DNA from: Aliidiomarina minuta
GTDB taxonomy: Bacteria > Pseudomonadota > Gammaproteobacteria > Enterobacterales > Alteromonadaceae
Direction: 5' to 3'
NCBI RefSeq assembly: GCF_003987145.1
Contig: NZ_PIPL01000001.1
Location: forward strand, 744,001-808,000
Length of the DNA stretch: 64,000 bases
Below the pieces are notes generated by a model. The model saw only the letters and a list, made by a program, of their open reading frames with translations. It searched no databases and was not told the origin of the DNA. Every line of letters starts with the position of its first letter. Position 1 is the stretch's first letter. Position numbers and translations under genes: made by a program. Shown here piece after piece: positions 21,360 through 30,505 of this stretch.

Positions 21360-22691
21360 ATGTTAGACAAATTTGAGCATGCACTGCATGTTGCCAGAAA
21401 ATTCCCTATTGCACGAACACTGGCGGTAATCGCAAGTGTTAGCTTAAGCCATGCAGCCCTGGCTGAAAACCTCGAATTACGTGCTATTTCCGCTGATCTT
21501 GAACAACAGGTCATTGAATGGCGCCGGGATATTCATCAGCACCCTGAGCTTAGCAACCGCGAGTTCCGCACAGCAGCTCTGGTGGCTGAGCATCTCGAAT
21601 CACTGGGCATGGAAGTACAGACTGAAGTAGCACATACCGGCGTAGTCGGTTTCCTGCGTGGAGGTAAACCAGGGCCTACTATCGCACTGCGGGCTGATAT
21701 GGATGCTTTACCGGTCACCGAGCAGACAGATGTACCTTTTGCCTCGACTGCTATAGGTGAATACCGAGGCCAGGAAGTCGGCGTAATGCACGCCTGCGGT
21801 CATGACCTGCACGTTGCTATTTTAATGGGTGCCGCTCAACACCTGGCCTCAATTCAGGATGAAATTGCAGGTAATGTGATGTTTATCTTCCAACCGGCAG
21901 AAGAAGGAGCCCCTCCAGGAGAAGAAGGCGGTGCTGAATTAATGCTCAAAGAAGGCCTCTTTTCTGAACATAAGCCAGATGCCGTGCTCGGAATCCACGT
22001 TTGGTCTGCAGGAACAACAGGTACTATTGGTTATCGCGAAGGAGCGCTTATGGCCTCATCAGATCGTTTTGAAATCTTCGTGAAAGGCGAACAAACCCAT
22101 GGCTCACGTCCCTGGGGCGGAGTCGATCCTATTGTAGCCGCTGCTCAAATCATTAATAACGTACAGACTATTGTCAGTCGTCAGGTAGATATTACCGCTG
22201 CTCCCGCTGTAGTTAGCTTTGGCAAAATTGAAGGCGGCGTGCGCAATAATATCATTCCCGATGAAGTGTACCTGGAAGGCACCATACGCAATTTCGACAT
22301 GGATATCCGTCAGCAGATTTTTAAAAAGTTAGAGACTACTGCAGTCCACACCGCCAAAAGCAGTGGAGCTGAAGCCGACGTGCATATTCACGAAGGTTAT
22401 CCTGTAACTTACAATAACCCAGAACTGGTACAGCGCTTAATGCCCACTACTCAACGCGTAGCCGGAACTGATAATGTTCACCAAAATGAGCTGGTTACCG
22501 GTGCAGAAGATTTTTCATTTTATGCAAACGAAGTTCCTGGCATGTTTGTGTTCCTTGGCATAACGCCGCCGGGCCAGGACCCTGCAACCGCCCCAAGCAA
22601 TCATTCACCTCACTTTTATGCGGATGAAGATGCTTTAAAAGTAGGCACCGAACTCTTTGTGAACTGGGTACTTGATTACCCTAAAAGCTAA
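21360..22691 (+). CDS. Exported M20-family amidohydrolase
   Basis: 443-aa metal-dependent amidohydrolase of peptidase family M20D (related to N-acyl-amino-acid and hippurate hydrolases). A signal peptide covers about 1-36 (ending HAALAEN). Motifs: WRRDIHQHPELSNREF, ALRADMDALPV, MHACGHDLHVA (metal ligands), QPAEEGAPPGEEGGAELM and TGAEDFSFYANEVPG. The dimerisation domain is about 210-320. It probably deacylates amino acids or peptides in the periplasm. GCAAGGAG lies upstream of the ATG. The substrate cannot be told from sequence. Confidence 0.92.
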   Translation: MLDKFEHALHVARKFPIARTLAVIASVSLSHAALAENLELRAISADLEQQVIEWRRDIHQHPELSNREFRTAALVAEHLESLGMEVQTEVAHTGVVGFLRGGKPGPTIALRADMDALPVTEQTDVPFASTAIGEYRGQEVGVMHACGHDLHVAILMGAAQHLASIQDEIAGNVMFIFQPAEEGAPPGEEGGAELMLKEGLFSEHKPDAVLGIHVWSAGTTGTIGYREGALMASSDRFEIFVKGEQTHGSRPWGGVDPIVAAAQIINNVQTIVSRQVDITAAPAVVSFGKIEGGVRNNIIPDEVYLEGTIRNFDMDIRQQIFKKLETTAVHTAKSSGAEADVHIHEGYPVTYNNPELVQRLMPTTQRVAGTDNVHQNELVTGAEDFSFYANEVPGMFVFLGITPPGQDPATAPSNHSPHFYADEDALKVGTELFVNWVLDYPKS

Positions 22692-22693
22692 TA

Positions 22694-22720
22694 AAAAAAG
22701 CCCCTGAAAAAATCAGGGGC
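22694..22720 (-). terminator. Terminator-shaped hairpin with U-tract on the minus strand
   Basis: GCCCCTGA and TCAGGGGC pair around a short A-rich loop. The T-run follows it only when read on the minus strand, although the gene that ends here (M20) is on the plus strand. It may work as a bidirectional element. Confidence 0.6.
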
Positions 22721-22951
22721 GAATACTACTTACTTCCAGGGATAGAAAGTTCATCAATCACATCAGACTATTCGTTCCAACAACTATACAAATTCACCTC
22801 AATCAAAACGATAATCCAGGCCTTTCATATCCGTTATCGACAGTTTCAATTAATACTTTAAATGCACCAGATGCGCTCATTGTCGCACAAAAAAAGAGCA
22901 GTCGCTTTAGGGTTTAAAGTAAAATCTATGTAAATTCAGCAAGTTATAACC

Positions 22952-22967
22952 TGGCACGCCTCTTGAT
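22952..22967 (+). promoter_or_regulatory. Sigma-54 promoter of glnK-amtB
   Basis: TGGCAC-N5-TTGAT matches the -24/-12 sigma-54 consensus (TGGCAC-N5-TTGCW) apart from the C of the -12 element. It lies 44 nt before the PII start codon. The 300 bp between the M20 gene and glnK otherwise hold the hairpin at 22694 and perhaps weak NtrC-like half sites (TGCACC at 22863). Confidence 0.8.
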
Positions 22968-23010
22968 AGAGAACCTTTGTCTGTAACTACAACAACAAAG
23001 GGACGCTCTC

Positions 23011-23349
23011 ATGCAACTCATTATTGCAATTATCAAACCCGCCAAGCTCGCAGATGTGCGTGATGCACTGAATGACATTGGCTGTAAAGGTATGACAGTC
23101 ACCGATGTCAAAGGATTTGGTCAGCAAAAAGGTCATGACGAACTCTATCGTGGCGCCAAATACCGGGCCGAATTCTTGCCCAAAATCCGACTCGATATTG
23201 CTGCAGTCAATGAACAGAGCCAGCAAATCGTCGACACCATTCAGAAGGCCAGCCACACAGGAAGCACCGGCGACGGCAAGATATTTGTCTTGTCGCTGGA
23301 ACAGGTCGTTCGTATTCGCACATCAGAAACTGATGAACAGGCCATTTAA
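23011..23349 (+). CDS. glnK: Nitrogen regulatory protein P-II (GlnK-type)
   Basis: Trimeric nitrogen signal protein, 112 aa. It binds ATP/ADP and 2-oxoglutarate and, when nitrogen is plentiful, plugs AmtB. The T-loop GFGQQKGHDELYRGAKY keeps Tyr51, the uridylylation site; the B-loop TGSTGDGKIFV and C-loop VVRIRTSE are intact. It sits 11 nt before amtB behind a sigma-54 promoter, the classic glnK-amtB pair. Confidence 0.95.
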   Translation: MQLIIAIIKPAKLADVRDALNDIGCKGMTVTDVKGFGQQKGHDELYRGAKYRAEFLPKIRLDIAAVNEQSQQIVDTIQKASHTGSTGDGKIFVLSLEQVVRIRTSETDEQAI

Positions 23350-23360
23350 GGAGCATACTC

Positions 23361-24533
23361 ATGACTATTGAAGAACTAAGTTACTCACTGGATACATTTT
23401 ACCTGTTGATCAGTGCTGCCCTGGTGATGTGGATGGCCGCGGGTTTCTCAATGCTGGAAGCCGGTTTGGTGCGCAGTAAAAACACCACTGAAATATTAGT
23501 TAAAAACATACTGCTCTATGCAATTGCCTGTACTTGTTATTTGTTAATAGGGTATAGGCTCATGTACGGTTCGCCGGACGTTACCGATTTCGCTCCCTCT
23601 GCAGATTTCTTTTTCCAGATGGTTTTCGTAGCCACCGCCATGTCTATTGTCTCAGGGGCGGTAGCAGAACGTATGAAATTACTCAGTTTTCTGATTTTCT
23701 GTATTGTGCTGACCAGTTTTATTTACCCGATTCAGGGTAGCTGGAGTTGGGGTGAAGGCTTTTTAGACCAGGCAGGCTTTGTCGATTTTGCAGGCTCAGG
23801 CATTGTCCATATGGCCGGTGCATCGGCCGCTCTTGCGGGTGTATTGCTGCTTGGGCCCCGCAAAGGGAAGTATGGTAAAGACGGTGAAATCAATGCCATT
23901 CCGGGCGCTAACATGCCTCTGGCTACCCTGGGTACTTTCATCTTGTGGATGGGCTGGTTCGGCTTTAATGGTGGCTCACAACTACAGCTTAGCGGTACCG
24001 ACAATGCAGACGCTATAGCGTTAGTTTTCGTTAACACCAATGCAGCGGCAGCATGTGGCGCACTCGCGGCCTTTGTAATAGTACGGCTGGTCTGGCAAAA
24101 AGCCGATTTAACCATGATATTAAATGGTGCTCTGGCTGGTCTTGTTGCCATTACTGCGGAGCCCTCCACACCAACCCCAGGCATAGCTTGTCTTATCGGC
24201 CTGGGTGCCGGTTTGCTGGTCGTGCTTTCTATCGTAGTGCTGGACCGGCTGCGCCTGGATGATCCTGTAGGTGCTATCTCAGTGCATGGGGTAGTAGGTT
24301 TATACGGTTTGCTGTTAGTGCCCGTCACCAGCAGTGACGCCACGGTTTTAAATCAGCTTTATGGCGCTGGTACCATCTTTGCCTGGGTCTTCGGGCTTAG
24401 CCTGGTGGCCTGGTTTCTACTTAAAATCACCCTGGGTATTCGCATCAGTGAAGACGATGAATATCAAGGCAGTGATATTAGTGATTGCGGTGTCGAAGCT
24501 TATCCCGAGTTCGTCACTCAAAAAACATCCTGA
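23361..24533 (+). CDS. amtB: Ammonium transporter
   Basis: Inner-membrane Amt/Mep/Rh channel, 390 aa, about 11 helices. Signatures: MWMAAGFSMLEAGLVRSKNT (helix 1), DFAGSGIVHMAGASAALAG with the first pore His, FNTNAAAA-type motif seen as FVNTNAAAACGALAAF, and DPVGAISVHGVVGLYGLL with the second pore His. There is no N-terminal signal peptide. It is controlled together with glnK, and a terminator follows. Confidence 0.96.
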   Translation: MTIEELSYSLDTFYLLISAALVMWMAAGFSMLEAGLVRSKNTTEILVKNILLYAIACTCYLLIGYRLMYGSPDVTDFAPSADFFFQMVFVATAMSIVSGAVAERMKLLSFLIFCIVLTSFIYPIQGSWSWGEGFLDQAGFVDFAGSGIVHMAGASAALAGVLLLGPRKGKYGKDGEINAIPGANMPLATLGTFILWMGWFGFNGGSQLQLSGTDNADAIALVFVNTNAAAACGALAAFVIVRLVWQKADLTMILNGALAGLVAITAEPSTPTPGIACLIGLGAGLLVVLSIVVLDRLRLDDPVGAISVHGVVGLYGLLLVPVTSSDATVLNQLYGAGTIFAWVFGLSLVAWFLLKITLGIRISEDDEYQGSDISDCGVEAYPEFVTQKTS

Positions 24534-24537
24534 ACTT

Positions 24538-24559
24538 AAGGGGCCTGCGGGCCCCTTTC
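24538..24559 (+). terminator. Rho-independent terminator after amtB
   Basis: AAGGGGC pairs with GCCCCTT, followed by TCTCTT. It starts 5 nt past the amtB stop. Confidence 0.8.
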
Positions 24560-24576
24560 TCTTCCACGAATAGCCT

Positions 24577-24645
24577 GGCGGCAGGTGGAACCTGCCCTAC
24601 CCTAAACCGTCAACAACGTAGGGCCAGGCTCTCCCTGCCGTGGGC
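24577..24645. repeat. REP/BIME-like palindromic repeat, copy A
   Basis: Two facing imperfect palindromes, GGCAGGTGGAACCTGCC (24580-24596) and the block ending CTCCCTGCCGTGG, joined by GTAGGG. The same unit occurs three times in tandem at 61582-61832, and a diverged copy is at 47755-47809. It lies between amtB and the next gene's terminator, where such elements usually sit. Confidence 0.8.
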
Positions 24646-24673
24646 GCTATTTTCAAGCCATAAAAATCAGTTA

Positions 24674-24710
24674 CAAAAAAACCGCCGTAACTTCAGATAC
24701 GGCGGCTTTT
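24674..24710 (-). terminator. Bidirectional terminator at the end of the S9A peptidase gene
   Basis: CCGCCGTA (24682-24689) pairs with TACGGCGG (24698-24705). A T-run follows on the minus strand (A-run 24675-24681 on plus), and a short T-run follows on the plus side. Confidence 0.85.
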
Positions 24711-24727
24711 GCGTTTAACGCGGATTA

Positions 24728-26878
24728 TTAATCCAGGTTAACTTCTTCTTCGCCCATGCTGTACAGGGTAAAACTCAGGATGTCCGCGGCCTGATCGATG
24801 ATCATAGACATCGGCATGCCCGCACCGTGACCAGCATTAACAGCAATGCGGATCAACTGTGGGTTGGTGCCACTGTCTTTGTCCTGCAATTCCGCCGCAA
24901 ATTTAAAGGAATGCGCAGGTACTACGCGGTCATCATGATCAGCAGTGGTAATCATAGTCGCCGGGTAAGTTACGCCTTCTTCTACATTGTGCAGTGGTGA
25001 ATAGTCCAGCAGATAGCGGAACATTTCTTCGCTGTCTTCAGCGGTACCATAGTCATGCGCCCAGCCCGCACCAGCGGTGAAGGTATGATAGCGCAGCATA
25101 TCCAGCACGCCGACCGCAGGCAAAGCAACCTGGAAAAGATCCGGACGCTGAGTCATCACCGCACCGACTAACAGACCACCGTTAGAGCCACCGCGTAAAG
25201 CAAGTTTCTCGCTGGAAGTGTAGTTCTCTTCAATCAGGTATTCAGCGGCTGCAATAAAGTCGTCAAACACATTCTGTTTGTTCAACTGAGTGCCGCCCTG
25301 ATGCCATTCACGACCATATTCGCCACCACCACGGATATTAGGCACAGCATAAATGCCGCCCATATCCATCCAGACTGCGTTCATCACACTGAATGAAGGT
25401 GTCAGGCTGATATTAAAACCACCATAACCATAGAGCAGTGTTGGGTTGCTGCCATCCAGATCGATGCCTTCACGGTAGCTGATAATCATCGGAATACGGG
25501 TGCCGTCTTTCGAAGTATAGAAAACCTGTTCTGAAACATAGTTCTCAGGATCGAAATCAGCACCTGATTGAATATAAAGATCCGACTCACCGCTGTCAGG
25601 ATTAAAAGCATAAGTATTAGAAGCGGTTATATAGTTAGTGAAGGAATAATAAAGGGTTTCGTCGTCTTTATTGCCCGAGAAACCACCTACAGAACCCACA
25701 CCCGGTAAATCGATTTCACGTACCAGTTGACCTTCATAGTCATACTGTTGCACCTGGGCAACTGCATCCACCATGTACTGGGCAAATATATAACCACTGC
25801 CCGTTGAAACCCGCAGCACGTTTTCAGTTTCAGCGATCAGATCCTGCCAGTTCGCTGGTTGAGGCTCACTGGCTGAAGTCGATACCAGACGCTGATTAGG
25901 CGCATCCAGATTGGTAACCAGGAATAATGTATCGCCGTCGTTATCCAATAAACGTGTATCTGAATCAGTGTGATCCAGAATGGTCACAAAATCGCTGTCA
26001 GACTCTGATAAGTCACGTAAAAAAAGTTTATTGCCCGAGGTTGATACGGATGCAGAAACCAGTAGATAACGATCATCTTCGGTAACCTGAGCGCCTACAT
26101 AACGGTGGATCTCATCTTCAGCTTCACCAAAAATAACAGGATCATCAGACTGCGACGTACCCAGCTCATGATAATAAAGTTTATGCTGGTCGGTCATTTC
26201 TGACAACGCACTGCCTTCTGGCTTGTCGTAAGTAGAGTAATAGAAACCCTGGTTTCCGTACCAGGAAATGCCAGTAAATTTAATGTCCGTCAGAGGTTCG
26301 ACTATCTCTTCTTTAGTTTCGGCATCCAACACATAAATGGTGCGCCAGTCACTACCGCCTTCGGAAGTCGCATAAGCGACTAAAGAGCCGTCGCGGGAAA
26401 AACTAAGCTGTGCCAGCGAGGTAGTGCCATCTTCACTGAAAGTATTAGGGTCGAGAAATATTTCCTCTTCGCCACCTTCTTTTTTACGATAGATAACCGA
26501 TTGATCTTGCAGACCGTCGTTACGTGAAAAATAGATATAGTCGCCTTCAGTAAAAGGCGCACTGACTCGTTCGAAGTTCCAGGCGTCTGAAAGTGTCTGA
26601 CGCACGCTGTCGCGATAAGGGATCTGCTCAAGATAGGAAAAAGTCACTTCGTTTTGGGCTTCTACCCAGGCTGCGGTTTCTTCGCTGCGATCATCTTCCA
26701 GCCAGCGATAGGGGTCGGCCACTTCGGTGCCAAAATAAGTGTCTATTGTGTCTGAGGTTCTGGTTTCAGGGTAAGTCACTGCTTGTCCGTTGTCGTTATT
26801 GCTTGAAGACGCTGGCTCATTAGCCGCGCCGCAGGCCGTGAGCAGGGCGAGCGCTGCTAAGGGAAATAAATATTTCAT
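24728..26878 (-). CDS. Prolyl oligopeptidase-family lipoprotein (S9A)
   Basis: 716-aa serine peptidase predicted to cut after proline in short peptides. The lipobox LLTAC puts the acylated Cys at residue 16, so it is membrane-anchored rather than cytosolic. N-terminal motif [20 protein letters not shown], beta-propeller, then the hydrolase domain: Ser565 in [13 protein letters not shown], Asp in [13 protein letters not shown] and His in [10 protein letters not shown] bidirectional terminator closes it. With the S9 and M20 enzymes it points to peptide use as a nutrient. Confidence 0.94.
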   Translation of the reverse strand: MKYLFPLAALALLTACGAANEPASSSNNDNGQAVTYPETRTSDTIDTYFGTEVADPYRWLEDDRSEETAAWVEAQNEVTFSYLEQIPYRDSVRQTLSDAWNFERVSAPFTEGDYIYFSRNDGLQDQSVIYRKKEGGEEEIFLDPNTFSEDGTTSLAQLSFSRDGSLVAYATSEGGSDWRTIYVLDAETKEEIVEPLTDIKFTGISWYGNQGFYYSTYDKPEGSALSEMTDQHKLYYHELGTSQSDDPVIFGEAEDEIHRYVGAQVTEDDRYLLVSASVSTSGNKLFLRDLSESDSDFVTILDHTDSDTRLLDNDGDTLFLVTNLDAPNQRLVSTSASEPQPANWQDLIAETENVLRVSTGSGYIFAQYMVDAVAQVQQYDYEGQLVREIDLPGVGSVGGFSGNKDDETLYYSFTNYITASNTYAFNPDSGESDLYIQSGADFDPENYVSEQVFYTSKDGTRIPMIISYREGIDLDGSNPTLLYGYGGFNISLTPSFSVMNAVWMDMGGIYAVPNIRGGGEYGREWHQGGTQLNKQNVFDDFIAAAEYLIEENYTSSEKLALRGGSNGGLLVGAVMTQRPDLFQVALPAVGVLDMLRYHTFTAGAGWAHDYGTAEDSEEMFRYLLDYSPLHNVEEGVTYPATMITTADHDDRVVPAHSFKFAAELQDKDSGTNPQLIRIAVNAGHGAGMPMSMIIDQAADILSFTLYSMGEEEVNLD

Positions 26879-26910
26879 TATTATATAAACTCCAAAAGTT
26901 GCTTAAAATT

Positions 26911-27114
26911 TCAGACAGCGCTGTCACTTAATTGAGCTAAAATTTCCTGAATACGCTGTTGCTGGCGATTGTACCGCTCTTCTTTTTCGCTATGCTCAAG
27001 TTGCAGGTTTTCATTTTTATCCTGCAACTCTCTCACCTGCTCTTTGAGCTGATGATTCTGTTCAATCAGACTTTGCACGGCACTTTCCAACTTATTTATC
27101 ATTGGTTCAGTCAT
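26911..27114 (-). CDS. Small coiled-coil protein (TIGR02449/ZapB-like)
   Basis: A 67-residue protein that is almost entirely heptad coiled coil (LIEQNHQLKEQVRELQDKNE and following), ending ILAQLSDSAV. It resembles the short TIGR02449-type proteins of gammaproteobacteria, usually encoded near zapA; a link to division is only by analogy, and zapA is not here. The real start may be ATG 27114 or the internal ATG four codons later. Confidence 0.7.
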   Translation of the reverse strand: MTEPMINKLESAVQSLIEQNHQLKEQVRELQDKNENLQLEHSEKEERYNRQQQRIQEILAQLSDSAV

Positions 27115-27190
27115 GCTCTTGTATCCAATTCAAAAAAACCAGCCTAAGACGATAATCAATCAGCAGGCTGAATGCCAGTAAAAAACTATA

Positions 27191-28477
27191 TCAGGTTATT
27201 AAAGCCCGGTAATCCTGTTCCAACTGAGCGAATGAAAAACCGCCCAAAAAGCGATTAAAGCTCAGCCAGGTCGCCAACCCGCGTAAGTCTTTGAAATGCG
27301 GCGGTACATAAGCAGGTGCGCTAACTACACCGGCATCATGCAATTCGCAAATAAGAGCAAAGTCATCCACCGCCAGTTTACCCGATAACAATAACGGCAA
27401 ACGCTCAATGCGTCCCCGCTGAATGGCTACCTGGATCAGGTTATACACCAGCACAAAACCTTTGATATAGGCTAAATCTTTAGTGAACGGCATTCCATCT
27501 GGTGTACTGCCACGAAAAACGCGCTGAGTGAGCGTATAACTCTCGTCAGGACTCATGCCGCGTTCCAGTCCATCACGATAGACGTCAATGAAATTAGCAC
27601 CAGACGCCGCCATAGCCACTGCCTGAATGCGCTGCACCAGTTTATTCAGGCGTCTTGGAGTAGAACGCAAAGTAACAATTTCGGTCAGGACGGCTAGTCC
27701 CTCCTGAGTTACCGTGGCGCTGGGCGTGCCTTTACTTAATGACGTCAGATAAGGCTGTTTAAGACCATTTTGAGTGGTGCCCACATGAATCCAGCCTTCA
27801 TGCACTTCCAGAATATCCAGCTCACGTTGCGAGAACTTCACGCCCTGATTAAGCTTAATTCGATCGCTGCCTGCGGAGGCGTCACTGACAATGCCATCTG
27901 ACAGCATCACCTGCACGGAGAGTTCGGACATGCTGCTATTTAGTTGTGCCTGCAGTTTTTCCACCGCATCCGCCGCCTCGATGTCTTTGTCTTCTTCCGG
28001 TAACGCATTGGTACTCAACAAACCCGACAAAGGTTCCTGCAGCATACTTGCCAGCTCGCTCAAGGTGGGCTCCCCGGCATGAAATTTGTCATCCGGATGG
28101 CCATAAAGCTCTACTGAGAGTTCATGAAAATCAGGCGTACCACGGGACTCCAGCATACGTATGACATCTTTATACTCGCGACAGGCACGGCTCATAAGCT
28201 GAGTGATCGGGCTTAACTGGCCCAGTTCCTTTACAATATCCCGTTGCAGCTGGGAAAAACCATGACGCAACTCAACAGGATCAAAACCTAAATTACGGCT
28301 CTTATAATAATTCTGGTCAATAGCGGGTAAACGCTCGCCCTTATGTTTGAAAAACTCATCGCGCACGGAACGATCCCAATTAATCGCATCCAGCACCCGT
28401 ATAGGCGACTGCAAAGCAACCAGCCGTTCCGAAAGCACTCTGGCACTGTCTAACAGATGTTTCTCAACCATACTCAC
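27191..28477 (-). CDS. DUF1704/MATCAP-like zinc metalloprotease family protein
   Basis: 428 aa, family PF08014, often named flavohemoglobin expression-modulating QEGLA motif protein. It holds HEGWIH (226-231, an HExxxH zinc motif) and TQEGLA (257-262), whose Glu259 is the likely third ligand. The eukaryotic relatives MATCAP/TMCP are tubulin tyrosine carboxypeptidases. There is no signal peptide or membrane helix, so it is cytosolic. Its bacterial substrate is unknown. The endonuclease/phosphatase-fold gene upstream ends only 7 nt before it. Confidence 0.85.
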   Translation of the reverse strand: MSMVEKHLLDSARVLSERLVALQSPIRVLDAINWDRSVRDEFFKHKGERLPAIDQNYYKSRNLGFDPVELRHGFSQLQRDIVKELGQLSPITQLMSRACREYKDVIRMLESRGTPDFHELSVELYGHPDDKFHAGEPTLSELASMLQEPLSGLLSTNALPEEDKDIEAADAVEKLQAQLNSSMSELSVQVMLSDGIVSDASAGSDRIKLNQGVKFSQRELDILEVHEGWIHVGTTQNGLKQPYLTSLSKGTPSATVTQEGLAVLTEIVTLRSTPRRLNKLVQRIQAVAMAASGANFIDVYRDGLERGMSPDESYTLTQRVFRGSTPDGMPFTKDLAYIKGFVLVYNLIQVAIQRGRIERLPLLLSGKLAVDDFALICELHDAGVVSAPAYVPPHFKDLRGLATWLSFNRFLGGFSFAQLEQDYRALIT

Positions 28478-28484
28478 TAACGCC

Positions 28485-29657
28485 CTATTTTAATTTTATC
28501 TGCAACCAGACCAGGCGATGATCCGAACTCGCGCTGCGACTAGCCACCAGTTCATAATCAGCTTCATCGATAGCCGGCCAGAAAACACCACTGTCCATTA
28601 CCTCCAGACCGTGAGCCGAAGGGATTACGTAGTCTACCCGGGCACGCCAGCTGGCAGTATGCGCCGCTGCATGAGGATTATCCAGCGTATGCTCCGCCGC
28701 ACCACGACTGACCGGTGTGATATCGCCCTGTACAACGCGATTTTCCAGTAAATGAACAATAGCCGAACGTATACTGTCGCCTTCCACCGGCGATGAGTTT
28801 AAATCGCCCATAATGAGAAAACGAGTGTCGTCCGGCAAGGCGCCGCTGCGTCCCTGATCGTCATAAATATAGTCGCCCTGCCCCCGACTTATATAATCGT
28901 TCCAGAAACGAATTTCGTCGTGATTGCGTTTGCCATTACGATTTTCCGGACCATCAAAAACAGGCGGTGTTGGGTGACTGGCCAGCACATGCACTGTCTT
29001 GTCGCCTACTTGCAGTGGAATGTCCCAGTGTGATTTCGAAGATAATGGAAATTGCGCCCAGGCCTCTGGACTATACCAGGGACTTCCGTCAGCCTGGAGA
29101 GTTACCTTATGGTCGGGCATGTCTTTCCATTTAAAATGGCGAAAGGTGCGTATCTGCTCTTCCTCTATGGGGAAACGCGACAATAACAGCATGCCATACT
29201 GACCCGGATAAACGCCATATCCCCAGGCGTCGGCCCCAGTGCCCGATTGTTCGCCGTCACGATTGAGATCATACGGGCTGGGCTGACCGGTATTTACCTG
29301 GTCATAAAAATAATGCCCATAATGGATAGGTTCGGCCCCTTGCTGGGATACCGCCAGATAATTTTGCAAAAAAGCTTCCACGCCCTTTTTCGGATTTTCA
29401 ATGTAGTCAAACTCGGTCAGTAAAATAACGTCCGGGCGCTGCAACTGGATAATTCGTGCTATGGCCTGGATCTGCGCTTCGTCTCCAGCACGCAGACGTT
29501 CAATGAGCACCTGTTCGCTCTTCTGCTCATCGTCTCCGACATAATTTTCAGCCTCCATGCTGACATTAAAAGTAGCGACCCGTATTTCCGCAGCCGAAGC
29601 AAACATGCTGACTCCTGTTAACAGCAGGCCGCATACACCTGTAATGAAAAATTTCAT
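28485..29657 (-). CDS. Secreted endonuclease/exonuclease/phosphatase-family protein
   Basis: 390 aa with a signal peptide (about 1-23, ending FASAAE). The mature part starts IRVATFNVSMEAENYVG, with LTEFDYIE, SHPTPPVFDG, IMGDLNSSPVEGD and a final SDHRLVW, the conserved catalytic blocks of the EEP fold (as in DNase I and exonuclease III). It may be an extracellular nuclease or a phosphodiesterase/phosphatase; sequence alone does not decide. It is followed 7 nt later by the MATCAP-like gene, and the methyltransferase gene lies 14 nt upstream. Confidence 0.88.
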   Translation of the reverse strand: MKFFITGVCGLLLTGVSMFASAAEIRVATFNVSMEAENYVGDDEQKSEQVLIERLRAGDEAQIQAIARIIQLQRPDVILLTEFDYIENPKKGVEAFLQNYLAVSQQGAEPIHYGHYFYDQVNTGQPSPYDLNRDGEQSGTGADAWGYGVYPGQYGMLLLSRFPIEEEQIRTFRHFKWKDMPDHKVTLQADGSPWYSPEAWAQFPLSSKSHWDIPLQVGDKTVHVLASHPTPPVFDGPENRNGKRNHDEIRFWNDYISRGQGDYIYDDQGRSGALPDDTRFLIMGDLNSSPVEGDSIRSAIVHLLENRVVQGDITPVSRGAAEHTLDNPHAAAHTASWRARVDYVIPSAHGLEVMDSGVFWPAIDEADYELVASRSASSDHRLVWLQIKLK

Positions 29658-29671
29658 AAAGCTTCCGTATA

Positions 29672-30445
29672 TTATTCGATAGTGGCCGCAATCACATAGT
29701 CGTGCCCTGAAGGGAGTCCATTGTATTTGACCAGCAGCTGCATGCCTATACGATGCATATTCTCGATATGTTTTAACATGCTTTCGGCGACCTGTTTATC
29801 CGCAAAATGGGCAACACGTTGTCGACACATCCCCAACTGACTATTTATAAAGCGCTCACCATAACGTATTGGAAACCGTTGGCCGCTAATGACTGTATAA
29901 CCGGCCCGTTTTAAGTGCCGCATGACCCAGTCACTGGGATATTCCCGATAAGGTCGCTGGCGAGCCAGCAACAGGCAAGCATCACGCAGGCGTCCGATAT
30001 CGCCTATGTACTGCCCCACTTCGTCCTGAGCAACCAAAGGTACGTAGGGCTCAAGCGCGGTAATGTAGAGACGTCCGCCAGGTTTCAGGTGGGCTTTAAT
30101 ACGTTCGAGCACAAGATCCTGCCAGTAAGGGGCAAATCCGTCGACCGCACCAATAAAATAGTCCAGTAACAGGGTATCAAATTGCTCACCGCGCAGAAGC
30201 TTATCATCGATCCAGTTGCCTACCAGAATTCTATCCTGCTCACGCAACTCGCCCGGATAATCACGCTCTGAATTCCGCGCCATACTGGCCGAAGCCGTAA
30301 CAGCGGTCCAGCTCTCAGTACTCAGAGTGCTTATCCATTGCAAGGATTTAACGCCGGTGCCGACATCTAAAACATGTCCCCAGGGACGATCCTCGTGCAG
30401 TGCTTCTATATGCTTAAATAAACCGGATATATTTTTTGTTTGCAA
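29672..30445 (-). CDS. SAM-dependent methyltransferase, spermidine-synthase-like fold
   Basis: 257 aa, class I Rossmann fold: motif I HVLDVGTGVKSLQWI (about 24-38), a DYFIGAVDGFAPYWQ block after DTLLLDY, and HLKPGGRLYITALEP (motif VI-like, about 135-149). No signal peptide. The substrate is unknown. It starts an apparent run 29672-28485-27191 with gaps of 14 and 7 nt. Confidence 0.75.
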   Translation of the reverse strand: MQTKNISGLFKHIEALHEDRPWGHVLDVGTGVKSLQWISTLSTESWTAVTASASMARNSERDYPGELREQDRILVGNWIDDKLLRGEQFDTLLLDYFIGAVDGFAPYWQDLVLERIKAHLKPGGRLYITALEPYVPLVAQDEVGQYIGDIGRLRDACLLLARQRPYREYPSDWVMRHLKRAGYTVISGQRFPIRYGERFINSQLGMCRQRVAHFADKQVAESMLKHIENMHRIGMQLLVKYNGLPSGHDYVIAATIE

Positions 30446-30505
30446 AACCTATACCTCTCACATCAGATTGTTACTTTATAACATACAGATGTGAGATTTT
30501 CTCAG

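Noticed and set aside
22863..22879. NtrC binding site upstream of glnK
   Set aside because: Only the left half TGCACC fits; the right half matches three of six bases.
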